The position numbers and the translations under genes are program-made. A stretch of DNA of 64,000 nt, taken from assembly GCA_031002005.1 (NCBI GenBank), contig CM061920.1, positions 115,620,095 to 115,684,094 on the forward strand, read 5' to 3'. Below are positions 21,881 through 32,744 of this stretch, in pieces (positions within the stretch are counted from its first letter, which is position 1; each line of letters begins with the position of its first letter). The notes under the pieces are model-generated. The model was not told the origin of the DNA. It saw nothing but the letters and a program-made list of their open reading frames with translations, and ran no database searches. The stretch comes from Vandiemenella viatica (lineage: Eukaryota > Arthropoda > Insecta > Orthoptera > Morabidae).

Positions 21881-24110
21881 GTGCTTGGAATTTCCAATTT
21901 TGCTTGTTCCAAAGAAAATGAATGCAAGTGGATACATAAATATAGAGTAATTATAGACTATAGGAAGCTTATTGAAAGAGTAGTGGGATCCACCTATCCC
22001 ATACCATTAATATCTGAGATTGTGGAGTCACTGGGTGAAACTAAACTAAGAGGTTATCACTAGTTATTAATTAACAAGAAGGATCAACCCATGACTGCCT
22101 TCAGCATTATCAAATGCAAATATCAGTTCTTTTCTGCACCTATGGGATATTCTACTTCCCCATCTTCCTTTCAGAGATTCATGAACATTGTTCTTACAGA
22201 GATACAGAAAGAGAAGACGTTTATTTTGACAACCTGTTAATTTATGGCAATAGTTTACCAGAACACTAGGAGAGGTTAATGTAGGTTTTTGACAGACTCG
22301 GAACCCATAATTTGAAACTTGAACCGTCTAAATGTGAATTTGAATAAATGAATTAATCTATCTAGGTCACAGAATAAAAAGTAGAACGATGACTCCAGAT
22401 CTTGTGAAAACCAAGAATCTTAGAAATTGCCCTCAGTCTGAAACTGCAAAACAACTCAAAAACATTTTTAGGGCTCACAAGTTACCACCAAAGAGTCACA
22501 CAAAATTACGGTAAGATTGCAAAATCACTGTACAAAGTTCTAAAGTAAGATGTCAAATTTGAATGGAATTTCGAAACTTAAAAAGCATTCCAGACCATTA
22601 AAGAATAGTTGATCATTCTTCTGATATTACATTTTCCAAATTTGGAAAAATATTTCTACTTGGGAGCAGTTTTGTCACAGAGGATCAGAAATACCAATAG
22701 ACCATGCTTCAAGAATATTAAACAAAGCAAAACAGAATTCTAACATAAGCAAGAAGTAATGCTTGGCATGTGCCTGGTCAATCAAATGTATCTGCCTATG
22801 TGTATGTAGCATAGGATCCATCTTCTAGATTGTTGAAATTCTGGCTGAAACCTGCAGAATTTGACTTAAATGGGGTCGAATGAACCTTAATAGGGGCAGC
22901 TTGCATCAGCTGAGAAGCTACAAACCTCTAAACCCTGGACATCATGTAACATAGCAATTCATTAAAATAAATAAAATTCAGAGAAATACAACTGGTTCCA
23001 GGTACTCCCACTAATGTTACTGAGCCTAATGAAAAAATGGACACCTCAGAAACTACTGACACTAAATTGACTCCATCAAAAACAGTTGAAACACGAAACA
23101 GGTCACCCTGGAGGCGAGTTTCCTCCATTAGATGCTGGAATGTGACCCATTGAGGGATAAATAAAGCAGTGGAGAATGTTGAAAGGTTCGTACACTGGCA
23201 AGAAATGCACCAGAACATCCAAAATTATATCAGGAAATGCTTTAGCTGCAAGGTGAATAAATTAACACACCCTAACATTAACGTGCCTTTTGTACTGAAT
23301 AAAACACCAGAACAGATTTTTGAAAGACTTGCAGTTGACATTGTAGGACTACTACTGGTAACCCATCGGGAAAAAGAGATATATCCCGGCCTTTCAAGAC
23401 AGCTTATCGAAATTTATGCCAGCAGTCCCTGTTTCCAGGTAAGATGCTGAAACCATAAGCAGATTCCTCATTCAGTAAATTATACTATGGTATGAAATTC
23501 TTACAGAAATTTCCTTAGTGACACATTAAAGCAAGTTTAAAAGTTACTAAGGATTGAGAGGATTCAAACAACAGAATACTGGCATGAGATAAATTGGGAC
23601 GATTGAGTTAGCACATCAAACAATTGAAAAATACTAAAGACACTACGTAGATAATGATCAGTTAGATTGGAATACATGGGTACCAATTGTCATTTTTGTG
23701 TTCAACACAAATATTCACACAGCTACAGGCTTTCCACCTTTCGAAATGTTATTTTGACAATACCGAATATTCCTGGTATGTTGCAAAGATACCCTGATGA
23801 AGTCCTTTATTTGTATGAGGTCTATGCAAATGATTACAAAGCTTACACCAGTGAGCCAGAGAAATCAACAAAGGCGTAAAGATCAAAAACAAAAATTACC
23901 ATAATCGCACACAACATCTTGCTGAATTTCGAGTTAGAGATAACATGTGGTTGTGAGATGAATCAGTCCAACATCAACACAGCCAGAAACTATATACTTT
24001 CCTCAAGAGACCTTTCAAAATCCTAGAATAAGATTTACCTTACATTATTATTTAAATCGGTCTTAAAAATCAACAAAAAGTACATGCTAACTGATTAAAA
24101 CGATATATTT
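21881..24110 (+). pseudogene. pol: Errantivirus-like gypsy pol, decayed
   Basis: Reverse transcriptase begins at 21881 with the VIIDYRKL and YPIPLISEI motifs. It continues through broken frames with MTAFSIIKCKYQFFSAPMG (near 22093) and a decayed catalytic region (FDNLLIYGNS near 22224, where YxDD has become FDN). The end of RNase H reads DPSSRLLKFWLKPAEFDL near 22817-22870. Integrase starts at about 23169 with the zinc-binding part (CFSC) and continues with ERLAVDIVG, holding the first catalytic Asp. The tail PNIPGMLQ occurs at about 23770. Many stops and indels make it a relic. Part of RNase H and the linker to integrase is disturbed by an 87-bp duplicate segment at 22892-22978. Confidence 0.8.
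22892..22978 (+). repeat. 87-bp duplicate, copy 1 (inside pol)
   Basis: This block, starting AGGGGCAGCTTGCATCAGC and ending AATAAATAAAATT, is identical to 24376-24462. It sits where RNase H should pass into integrase, so it is foreign to the pol frame. Confidence 0.85.
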
Positions 24111-24977
24111 ATATACTTGGAATAGAATTCTAGTAGAATTCTAGCCGTGCGGGTAGTAGAAAACTAGACTGCAGCCCTCCAATTAGCTTAGAAGTTATGT
24201 ATAAACCATAGCAGGCAGTCTGTAAACAGAACTACGCAGAATGGACCTCGCCTCATGACATCAGAGATAGGAGCTAAGAATCCAAGATGGCCACAGTGTC
24301 AGATTACGCAGCCACCTTGAGATAAGCCAGGGCCACACACAGCTGGCCTGTATGATCAGCGCCATCTGGTAGATAAGGGGCAGCTTGCATCAGCTGAGAA
24401 GCTACAAACCTCTAAACCCTGGACATCATGTAACATAGCAATTCATTAAAATAAATAAAATTACACATTTAGACAGACAAAGCCTGTAATATTGGAAAAA
24501 TAAAAGTTTATGGAATTAATAAAAAGAAAAATAATAGCAGGTCTAATAGAGATAATTTGCTTTGATGAATATGTTGGAAAATACAGTATCTCTGGAAGAA
24601 GAAGTTAATGGGTTGTTGGTAGAGAGTTCGAGCGAGTAAGACTTATCATAATCGAGCAGAGGATTGAGAAGTTTTGAGATAATAGTTTCATAGATCTTGC
24701 ATAGAAAGGGAACCTGTTAATCTTTCGGAACGAACTTAATTCTAGAATATTCCACACGGTCAGAAGTTATTATTGGCATAAGAGGAACTTTGAACAGAAC
24801 AAACAAAAAGAAAATAAATATCAAAATATACAATGTTAATTCTGTGTATAAAATCTGTTATTTTACATTACAACAAGATGTCAGTTGTAACAATTGTACA
24901 CTCAAAACGCAACACATAATGTATATTGCTCTAGGATAGTTCACTGTTATAAAGCAATCTTAGTAAAGAAAAGCTTC
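24111..24977. other. Pol-env junction region, non-coding
   Basis: No frame is supported. The region carries a GC-richer patch (24180-24370) containing CAAGATGGCC at 24293-24302 and the 87-bp duplicate. It lies between the integrase and the env-like start at 24978. Confidence 0.4.
24376..24462 (+). repeat. 87-bp duplicate, copy 2 (between pol and env)
   Basis: It is identical over 87 bases to 22892-22978, although the surrounding sequence is heavily mutated. Its end AATAAATAAAATT contains overlapping AATAAA polyadenylation signals. The segment from about 24140 to here could be an LTR-like or intergenic region of the element. Confidence 0.85.
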
Positions 24978-25790
24978 ATGAGCCAATTCTACTGCTTCTT
25001 GTTATTCCTTCCTCCAAGCATTACATTCCAAAATTTTCAAGTGGAAAGATATGAGCATTAGTGAGGCCTCTACTACATTTTTTTGCCAACACATCCATTT
25101 ATTAACAGTCACTCAGCAGACAGCAAATTACCTAAATCTGGGGGAACTTCAAGAAAAATTAGATGAGGTAGAACACTTTGCACACAATCCATATCACGTT
25201 GTAAAAACAAACTGTCGATACTCAATCAATCATCTAATGAATGCTATGAAATGACCCTAGAACCATAATGACACATACAATACATCACATCACGTACCCT
25301 CAAAGGCTATACAATACATCACATCACGTACCCTCAAAGGCTAAATGGGCAGTTAGCTAAATATCTACAATCTTGCAAAAAGCAAGGTGCATTTAATTTC
25401 GTAGGAAAAATCACAAAAATACTCTTCAGAATTGTAAGTGATAGTGTCTTTGAGTGCTACAAACCCGAGATAGATACCATCAAAACAGAGCAGCAAAAAT
25501 TACTAAAACTTTGCAAGGAACAACTTATGGTTGTAAAGAATTTTCTATAAAACTTTAATCTTTCAGTGGGAAGTGTAGGTTGAAACCAAGAAGTCTTTAT
25601 GGATGGTATGAACAAAATGCAACAATATGTTCAGAGTTTTGCCAATCGCACAGATGCTGCAGCTCGACAACTGTCAATAATGATTTCTCTTAATAAATTT
25701 AGGAATTGCAAGAAGATATATTCAGGCAGGAACAATCGAAAATGAGTGGATGCCATATTTCATACTATTGTGTCATTTAAGTATAATTTT
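24978..25790 (+). pseudogene. env: Insect retroviral env-like gene, decayed
   Basis: A start at 24978 opens a short hydrophobic, signal-peptide-like segment followed by QNFQVER. After a frameshift the piece at 25051-25254 (containing ANYLNLGELQEKLDEV) aligns in pattern with the env-like frame at 56453-56719. Further down, 25390-25560 reads like the start of the transmembrane/fusion subunit of baculovirus-F-type Env proteins of errantiviruses (FNFVGKITKILF, then a Gln/Lys-rich helical stretch). Stops and shifts are frequent and the C-terminal membrane anchor is not clear. It is an old endogenous copy and is not functional. Confidence 0.6.
25274..25341 (+). repeat. Perfect 34-bp tandem duplication
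   Basis: The 34-bp unit starting ATACAATACATCACATCACG occurs twice in direct succession (25274-25307 and 25308-25341) without a difference. It lies in the decayed env and is a recent slippage duplication. Confidence 0.9.
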
Positions 25791-26594
25791 TATAATCATA
25801 TTCTGTATTTTTAAACACTGTAAAACATGTCAAGAGAGCCTCAAGTACCATTGGCACAGTGCAGATCAATGTTATAATCAAATCTGTATAACCAACACAG
25901 TTACGATCCTATTCAAAGTAACACAGTGAGAAATACCAGACATGTGAGACCGAGGAGACCTTTTCACAGGAATATAGAGATATAGCTGGATGATGAAGTC
26001 AAAGTTATAGTTGTACAGTAGATCATAATTAGTAATCCTGGGGATCCTGGAAATGAATCGAGATTAAGCAGACACTAGGATAAAATCTTATGACTTTCTT
26101 ATCGTATTTGAAAAAGACATTTAGCTTTCCTTATACAAGGGCTCAGAAAATCATCCCCTGATGGGTGAGGTGGTGAAATTATATATTTTTGCAGATGTGT
26201 TGTGTTACCTTGCTCGGTCAACCATGCAACATTTTGTTTCACAGTGGAATAAGTGAACTGAATATTCATGAGTCAGTTGTCTTGCTTTTTATGTGAATAA
26301 TTGTTGAGACATGATGTTTTGTTTCTATTTTTTACTTTTTTTAATAAATTTTTTATTTTTAAAACTAATTTGTTGGTTTGGATGTTCTGGCAAGTTAATC
26401 CAATGTTTGCAACATTGTTTTAATTATAACACAATGTGGGAACAGTTGCAATATTCTCAATTTCCACCAATCACTTAATTAACCAGATTAATACATAATA
26501 AATATTTTAATGATTGTATCATTCATTTTTGTAGTTGAAAGGTTCCGCGGCAGAATAGTATTTGTAGTCTTCAGGGTAGTATAGGTTGGTAGTG
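25791..26594. other. No clear gene; possible env 3' end
   Basis: AT-rich sequence with short broken frames, leading up to the target site of the large hAT composite. A segment at 26199-26285 resembles 14835-15010. Confidence 0.35.
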
Positions 26595-26633
26595 CTAAGA
26601 TAAAGTGGCAGAGCTTGGGGAGGGGGGGTAATA

Positions 26634-26634
<1 letters not shown>

Positions 26635-26668
<34 letters not shown>
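26635..26668 (+). repeat. Poly-A run of 34
   Basis: An uninterrupted A run lies just inside the left hAT end. The paralogous copy has only about nine A at the same place (59669-59677), so this is a microsatellite-type expansion. Confidence 0.9.
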
Positions 26669-26670
<2 letters not shown>

Positions 26671-26689
26671 ATTGGCTTATTTTATCCTT

Positions 26690-28639
26690 TGGTTTCGAAT
26701 CACTTCAACTTATATTATTTTGAATATTTGTTTTTAAGTTAATCCAACGCTTTTTCAAATGCTATTCAGGGTGCTCTTTCATTACAATAGAGTATTTCAT
26801 TACAATAGAGTATAATTATTGGCAACACTGCATGCTTAAACAAAGAAAGCATCGCTCTGTAACTCCAACAAACACAGGAAATCATTGTGGTTGCCTCCGT
26901 CACTGTTGTATGGTTAGTTAGAAGCGGCAGTGGATATAATTTAAGTTTCCTTGTATAAGGCGAGGAAGTTTTAAAATTAAAGGATATATATCCAAAATGG
27001 TTAAAATACTGGTAATTAGACAGTTAAATTGTAAATCCTCGAAATTATTTAAAGAAAATTGTTATATTTTCCTCTGAAAATGAAAAAGCAACCTAGTGTA
27101 TTATTATTACTCCACTTGTAGCGTATCTAGGTTAACAAGGGCCCCAGTGCAAAAAATATTTTGAGGCATGTGAGGTTTGCTGGCAGAGGCTCACCAAGCT
27201 TGCCCCTCAACCCCCCTCCCCTGTGCTGAGCTTGTGGACCCTAGTGCATGGCACCGCCTAGCACTCCGATAGCTACGCCACCGTAACTCCGCGTTTCATT
27301 AATGTGGGTGGCGGAGGGTGCATTACACCAATCCTAATGTCCGGATACGCATAGTCTAGGCTTCCACTTCCATTGTCCGGTCATCAATTAAACTCGGACA
27401 TTTTAAGCGTGGCATGAAATTAATTTTTTAAAATTGTTTTGGTTGTTTATAATTCCATTACCTTTTAAGCTAAGATTCGCAAGTGCCTGGAAGTATTTTC
27501 TAGTAATTTTTTTAATTTATCATCTGACAGATTCATGTTGGATAAATTTAGTACATATTGCATTATTCATTTTACACTATGCGTACCTACCTATTGTTGA
27601 CAGTGCACCTATACTCGACATGAAATCACGCCATCTTACAATTTATGCAAACACGATGATTCAGAAAACTGTGCATTAAACTAGCAATACTGTCAGCTTT
27701 CAAGTCAATCCGAATGGGTCCAAGTTTGCGTTGATGGCATCGTCTGTCATTGGTAATCAGTTTTAGTAAAGTATGTGTTTAAAACAGTCTGAACGACGTA
27801 TCTTGATAGCAAAATCATAACATTAGTAAGCACTTAAACTCTAGGTTCATGTAAGATTGCTTTGCTTTCTACTGATCGAGAATATGTAAATATGATCACG
27901 ATGAAATAAATAAGCGTATAATTCTTTAAGAATTTTCCATAATAAATTTAGATATTAAGAAAATTTCTATTATTGCTAACCTCTCTGTTGAAAACGGGTA
28001 CCTAAATTCTTGTGGGCTCCTTTAATCAACAGGGATGTCGAACTTCTGTTCCTCAACAAAAATAATAAACAATAAGCTAAATGAACATTGGAACCGTTTA
28101 CAATGTTTTTTATTTATACACTGCAGAGCAGCACTAGAATTCTAAAATTTACACAGGGAGACAGTCTTCAGTACATACAAGTCATATTTAGGAATTTATA
28201 ACTACATGTATCTTAAGTGGGTAGTAGCTAAATACTTCACTTGCTAAATACTTCATGTAAAATGACAGATATCGCAAAGGAATGTTCTTATATTACCTTA
28301 CCTGTTTTTTTTAATTATGTTGTTTTATATATTATATTTATCCTTCTATTTTTATGATCAAACTTAATCTAGAGTTTCTTCTCTGACAATACAGTATACC
28401 CCAGGGTCTGATGACTAATGGGACCCAGATCCTGATGTGACCCCATATGGGTCCGGAATTGCTTCTACTTGGACCAAGCCTCTTTTGTTAACTTTCCTCT
28501 CGATATACCTTGGTTCTGCAAATACCAAGGTTGCAAAGGCATTTAAAAATAGCCTATGTTAACGTTTCAATAACAAATGCTTAGGTAGCTTTCAACTTCT
28601 TTAAATTTATAGCAGAATCTTATGGTCGCCCTATAGTTA
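26690..28639 (+). repeat. hAT-composite interior shared with 59690-61491
   Basis: This stretch aligns over its length with 59690-61491 in the same orientation at clear but imperfect identity. Examples of shared phrases are AGAAGCGGC(A/G)GTGGATATAAT and CTATAGTTACACTGG. It has no coding potential that I can support. The differences are the 168-bp MITE here and the 217-bp retroposon there. Confidence 0.85.
27116..27283. mobile_element. hAT-type MITE, 168 bp
   Basis: It starts TTGTAGCGTATCTAGG and ends GATAGCTACGCCACCG, an imperfect inverted pair of the CAGTGGCGTAGCTAGG type. The interior AACAAGGGCCCCAGTGCAAA matches the beginning of the element at 63874. Flanks TACTCCAC (left) and TAACTCCGC (right) look like a mutated target duplication. 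Confidence 0.65.
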
Positions 28640-29366
28640 CACTGGAGGAAATTAAAATCTCAACACGCTTACAGGCATTTTAGGAAAAATTGAAGATATA
28701 TCCAAGGACATACACAGAATATATGATAACAAATGGAAATTGATCAGTTTATTACCTTTAGATACAGTTGCCAGTGAATAATGCACCCAACTTGATCACC
28801 AATACATTGACGGATCCTTGCAGGCTTTGAATCAATAAGTGTTTGAATGTCTTCTTGGGATATGACTCTCTACGCCTGCATGTCTTTTGCAGTCAGTTGT
28901 TGCACAGTTTGTGCTGGGTGACCATGTCATCTAATGTCACTACTCCAGACATGTTCTATTGGAGACAAATCTGGCGACCGTGCTGTCCAAATTGTGATTG
29001 TAAATCCTTGCAAGGCTTGTGTTGTGATGGCCACAGTATGAGGACAGGAAGTGTCCCGTTGGAAGATGTGATTTGGATGGTGAACATGTAGGGTATGCAA
29101 CGCCACATCCACATAGTGGTGGGCTGTCATTGTGCCTTCAATAGCAACCAACTCAGTCCTGCTGTTGAAACTGATAGCTGCCAAAACATGACACCAGTGG
29201 CTGCACCTGTGTGATGTTCTGAAATCACAGTGGGTATGCCATTTCTCTGCTATGCCTGCGAACATATTGTCAAAATTACTTTGCCACAGACAGAATCGGG
29301 ACTCATCTCTAAACACAAATGTATGCCATTCACCTGTTTATTTGAATTTTGCATTACACCAGGTTG
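28640..29366 (-). pseudogene. Tc1-family transposase fragment (copy 1)
   Basis: The piece begins at a Tc1-like terminus, TA then CACTGG, at 28638. The minus-strand frame 28927-29316 carries DESRFCLW (first catalytic Asp), TAHHYVD, FQRDTSCPH (second Asp, normally QDNARPH) and ARSPDLSPIEHVW with the catalytic Glu, so the DD34E order is visible. Sequence continues down to the CACTGG end through stops. The N-terminal DNA-binding half is missing. The same fragment occurs at 61492-62245, so it was already in the hAT composite before that element spread. Confidence 0.85.
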
Positions 29367-29996
29367 GCAATGAAATCAATTATATATCATTTATTTTATC
29401 TAATGGTGTCGCTTTCATGTAGACAGCATAATTTGCTTCCGCACACTCGCTGCACCATTGGGAAATTAAATTTTAAATCATTTTGTTGAAGTCATTTTAA
29501 TTTCAGATAATTTACATAATAGAACTCTTTCATCTGTACTAAAATACTCCTTCTTAAAATCCCTTACGTAACTTCACAATTTCAGAAAATTGTCTCTTTG
29601 GCATGGCGATAGGTCTACTCACTGATAAAATGCAGATTTAACAATGACTGAGGATATTTCATTGAGATAATAATTGATGCGGACCAACACAGGCATGCTT
29701 TTGGTCGAGATTAAAAGGCGGGCAGAACATTATGTTTAGAGAGGGACAATAATGTATAACTTTAATTCTTCACTGGTGAATTTTGACAACAGTCAAAATT
29801 AGTTCTGTTTTTATCCCCATCTGTAAAGCAGAAGTACAGTTCTGTGAATAATTATCTTAATTACTTCTCATCTATATCTAGTGAATTCCCAGTATTATTA
29901 AAAACAACCAGATTTTTCCTCAAAATATGATTATAAATATTATCGAAATATGACCAAAATTAGGAAAATGGTCTGAATATGCATTTGTATGATATA
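29367..29996. other. No recognisable gene
   Basis: AT-rich sequence between the Tc1 fragment and the long-TIR element. No feature is supported. Confidence 0.4.
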
Positions 29997-30400
29997 CAGG
30001 GTGGTCAGATATTCACTGATTGGCGGATAATGGCAGTGTCGGGGACGTTGCATTAACAAAATAAATACAAAAAAAATCCTAGTAAAAGTCGTACCATTTC
30101 TAAATCATCCCCAGCTAAAGTTGGCCAGTAAGAGTGCTGCCCGGGCGAATTCAAACAGCCTTCCACAGGTGGTGTTGCCAAGCGTACTTGAGGCATGGGA
30201 CCACCAAAGAAAGTGAAAAGAAAAACTATCTTCAAAAGTGGGGATCAAACCCGCAGCCTTCATTTTGAGAGCCTTACTGACTACGCTGCCAAGGCACTAC
30301 AATTTCTTTGTTGTTAGAAGCCACTATGGCGGACTGTTTGTTAGTAATCAGAATTAATCGGTAATCCGTGACATTTTTCGGTAAGTAGGTAGTGGGGCTT
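29997..30400 (+). repeat. Left long terminal inverted repeat
   Basis: It matches the reverse complement of 35305-35712 throughout, with scattered substitutions. On its minus strand, about 30235-30300 reads like the 5' part of a tRNA, with the B-box-like GGGTTTGATCCCC, so a tRNA-derived sequence is part of the TIR. Confidence 0.85.
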
Positions 30401-30663
30401 AAGGAATTTTTTATGGGAATTGGTTTTGAATTAGTTGAATTAGTTGCCTGCTAGATTAATCTTAAGGTTTTGATCAAAAATTGTTTAGCTACTGGCACAA
30501 AAAAAAAGTAAGTCTGCAAACTTAAATTATTCGTTGCAAAGAAGCTTCTTTTATTCCATGTAATCGTATTTCACGAGATTTCAGTCACAACATTTTTATT
30601 GATTAACGTGAATATCCATGCTACTATTTTCCAACAATAAAACAAAAAACAATAAACTTTTTG

Positions 30664-30675
30664 GGGGGGGGGGGG
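30664..30675 (+). repeat. Poly-G tract
   Basis: A run of about 12 G in otherwise AT-rich sequence. No other role is visible. Confidence 0.7.
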
Positions 30676-30744
30676 AACAATAAACCCATTACCACAGTTT
30701 GTAATGTAACTTTCTCTGCTGCAAAAAGCCTGTTCTTATTCTTT

Positions 30745-30960
30745 TCTTACTTATGGGTTTATGCCTTGTAGACGGCTAACGTCATTAGAGGCAAGATGGG
30801 ACTGTGGACATGACCTTTCTGAAGGAAGCATCCCGGCATTCGCGTGGAGTGATCTGAGCAAACCATGGAAAACCCAAATCTGGATGCGTGGACAGGGATT
30901 CGAACCCGCATCCTCCGGAATGCGAGGCCAGAATGTTAACCGCTCACCACCACACTTCCT
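30745..30960 (-). repeat. tRNA-derived SINE, copy 1
   Basis: On the minus strand, from 30960 down, the head carries GGTTAACATTCTGGCCTCGC and the B-box GGGTTCGAATCCC. It is followed by a body with CCAGATTTGGGTTTTCC, GATGCTTCCTTC and CTCTAATGACG. The same order and wording occur at 49046-49282 on the plus strand. The pair establishes an active RNA polymerase III SINE family. Open frames overlapping both strands here are artefacts. Confidence 0.85.
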
Positions 30961-31246
30961 ATTCAAACAAGTTGTAAACATTTTGGTAACGTGTATCAAC
31001 TCGCTAAAGTGCGCCAAGCCACAAAAGATAAACAAGCTGTTACTCATTGAAAGCCCTTTTGTCACTGATACAAAACTGTACAGTAATTTCATTTTCAACT
31101 TGACGTTATTGTCGCAACATTGAAACCCAACACGGATTTGCTTACAATTAAGCGTCAACCCGCGACACTAACTGTAAATTAAATAATCTCTGAAAAATCT
31201 TGAAAAATGTGTCCCAATAAACAACAATAACAAAAAATATGGTCCC

Positions 31247-31735
31247 TTACATTTTACAGCAACTGCTCAAAATGTCCTCCCTCAACTGCAATACCGACAC
31301 GACAAGCTGAATTGCTGAATTTGAGAGTCTTTCAAAATTGTAACTTTCTCTAATTTCATCAAAAGCTAGAATTATCCTAGCCAAAAGTTCTTCTTCTGTT
31401 TCAACTTCAGTCTCATAAACAATGGCCTTGATGGCTCCCCAAAGATAAAAATCTGGTGACCGAGCTGGGCAGTGAATTGGGCCTCCTCGACCAATCCACT
31501 TGTTACGATACAATGCATCTAAGTGTTGACGTACCAGTACTGCAAAATGCGGCAGAGTGCCGTCATGTTGAAACTACATGTCATTACGAATTGCCAAAGG
31601 GACGTCTTCTAAATAAAATGGAAGGATGTTTCATGAAATGCTAAATAAGAAGAGCCATTCAAACGTTGTGGAAGTAGAAGAGGACCTAGTATAAACTCAC
31701 CCAAAATACCCGCCCAAATGTTAACACTGAATTTG
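31247..31735 (-). pseudogene. Transposase of the long-TIR element, C-terminal half
   Basis: From 31735 down, the reading begins FSVNIWAGILGEF (core strand after the first catalytic Asp). It passes through stops and ends in the open piece 31247-31513 with WIGRGGPIHCPARSPDFYLW. Family members normally read ARSPDLTPLDFFLWG here. The five residues including the third catalytic acidic residue are deleted, so the protein could not be active. The N-terminal half is at 34600-35205 beyond the LINE. Confidence 0.8.
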
Positions 31736-31757
31736 TGTTGGTGGAGGAGTCATCAGA

Positions 31758-32500
31758 ATGGATAGAAACATTCTACGAGTCGGAGTGTGGAATGTTAGAA
31801 GTCTGAATAGGGCACGAAGGTTAGCAAATCTAAAAATGGAGATGGAACAACCCAAGTTATATGTTGTTGGGATTATCAAGATTAAATAGAAGGATGCAAA
31901 GGATTTCTGGTCTAGGGAACACAGGATAATTAGCACGCAAGCTGTCACTGGTGTAGGATGTGTAATGAATAAGAGAGTAGGGAAACGGGTGAGTTATTAT
32001 GAACAGTTTCGTGACAGGATTATTTTGATGAGGTTAGAAACTAAGCCCGCCCCAACCACTTTAGTACAAGTGTACCTTTATGCCAACGTCACAGGAAGAT
32101 GACGAAGAAATAGAAAAAATATACACTGAAATTGAAGAATTAATCCAATATGTGAAGGAGGAGGAAAATCTAATAATCATGGGTGATTGGAATGAAATAG
32201 TGGAGGAAGGAAAAGAGGGGAATACTGTAGGAAGTTTTGGTCTAGGAGAAAGAAATGAGCGAGGAAACAGGTTGTTAGCATTTTGCGAAAGATATAAGCT
32301 AGTAGTGGCAAACACACTGTTTAGGAACCATGCAAGAAGGATATACACCTGGAAACGTCCTGGGGTTACAGGCAGATATCAGCTAGATTATATCATGGTA
32401 AACAGAGATTCAGGAATCAAGTGCTAGACTGTATAGCGTACCCAGTGGCAGACATAGACTCTGACCATAATTTGATAGTAATGAAGTGCAGACTGCATTC
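31758..32500 (+). pseudogene. LINE endonuclease domain
   Basis: The ATG at 31758 opens an AP-endonuclease domain, VGVWNVRSLNRARRL (the N of the metal site). A frameshift leads into 32080-32427 with MGDWNEIVEEG, FGLGERNERGNRLLAFCERY and IYTWKRPGVTGRYQLDYI. The last motif ADIDSDHNLIV is near 32450-32480, again after a shift. The motif order WN, GDWN, W..P, DYI, SDH is that of LINE endonucleases, which nick the target DNA. At least two frameshifts disable it. Confidence 0.8.
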
Positions 32501-32744
32501 CAAGCGGATAAGGAAGCAGCATAAGTAGAACAGACTGGAAGTGAATAAACTGAAACACTCTAGCACGAGAGAAAAATTTGCACAAATGGTAGAACTAAGC
32601 CTAAGAAGTAACTCTGAAATGAGTTCAACCGAGGACGAATGGAATGTATTAAAGATCGAAGTAATGAAAGCTGGTAAAGAAACATAAGGCTTTAGGGAAA
32701 AAGCTGCCCGAAAACCTTGGATCACAGAAGAAATTTTTGAACTG

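Noticed and set aside
28843..29091. Plus-strand 82-residue frame
   Set aside because: It is the antisense shadow of the Tc1 transposase relic.
30751..31158. Overlapping 120- and 135-residue frames on both strands
   Set aside because: The left part is a SINE, which explains the openness. No protein domain is visible.
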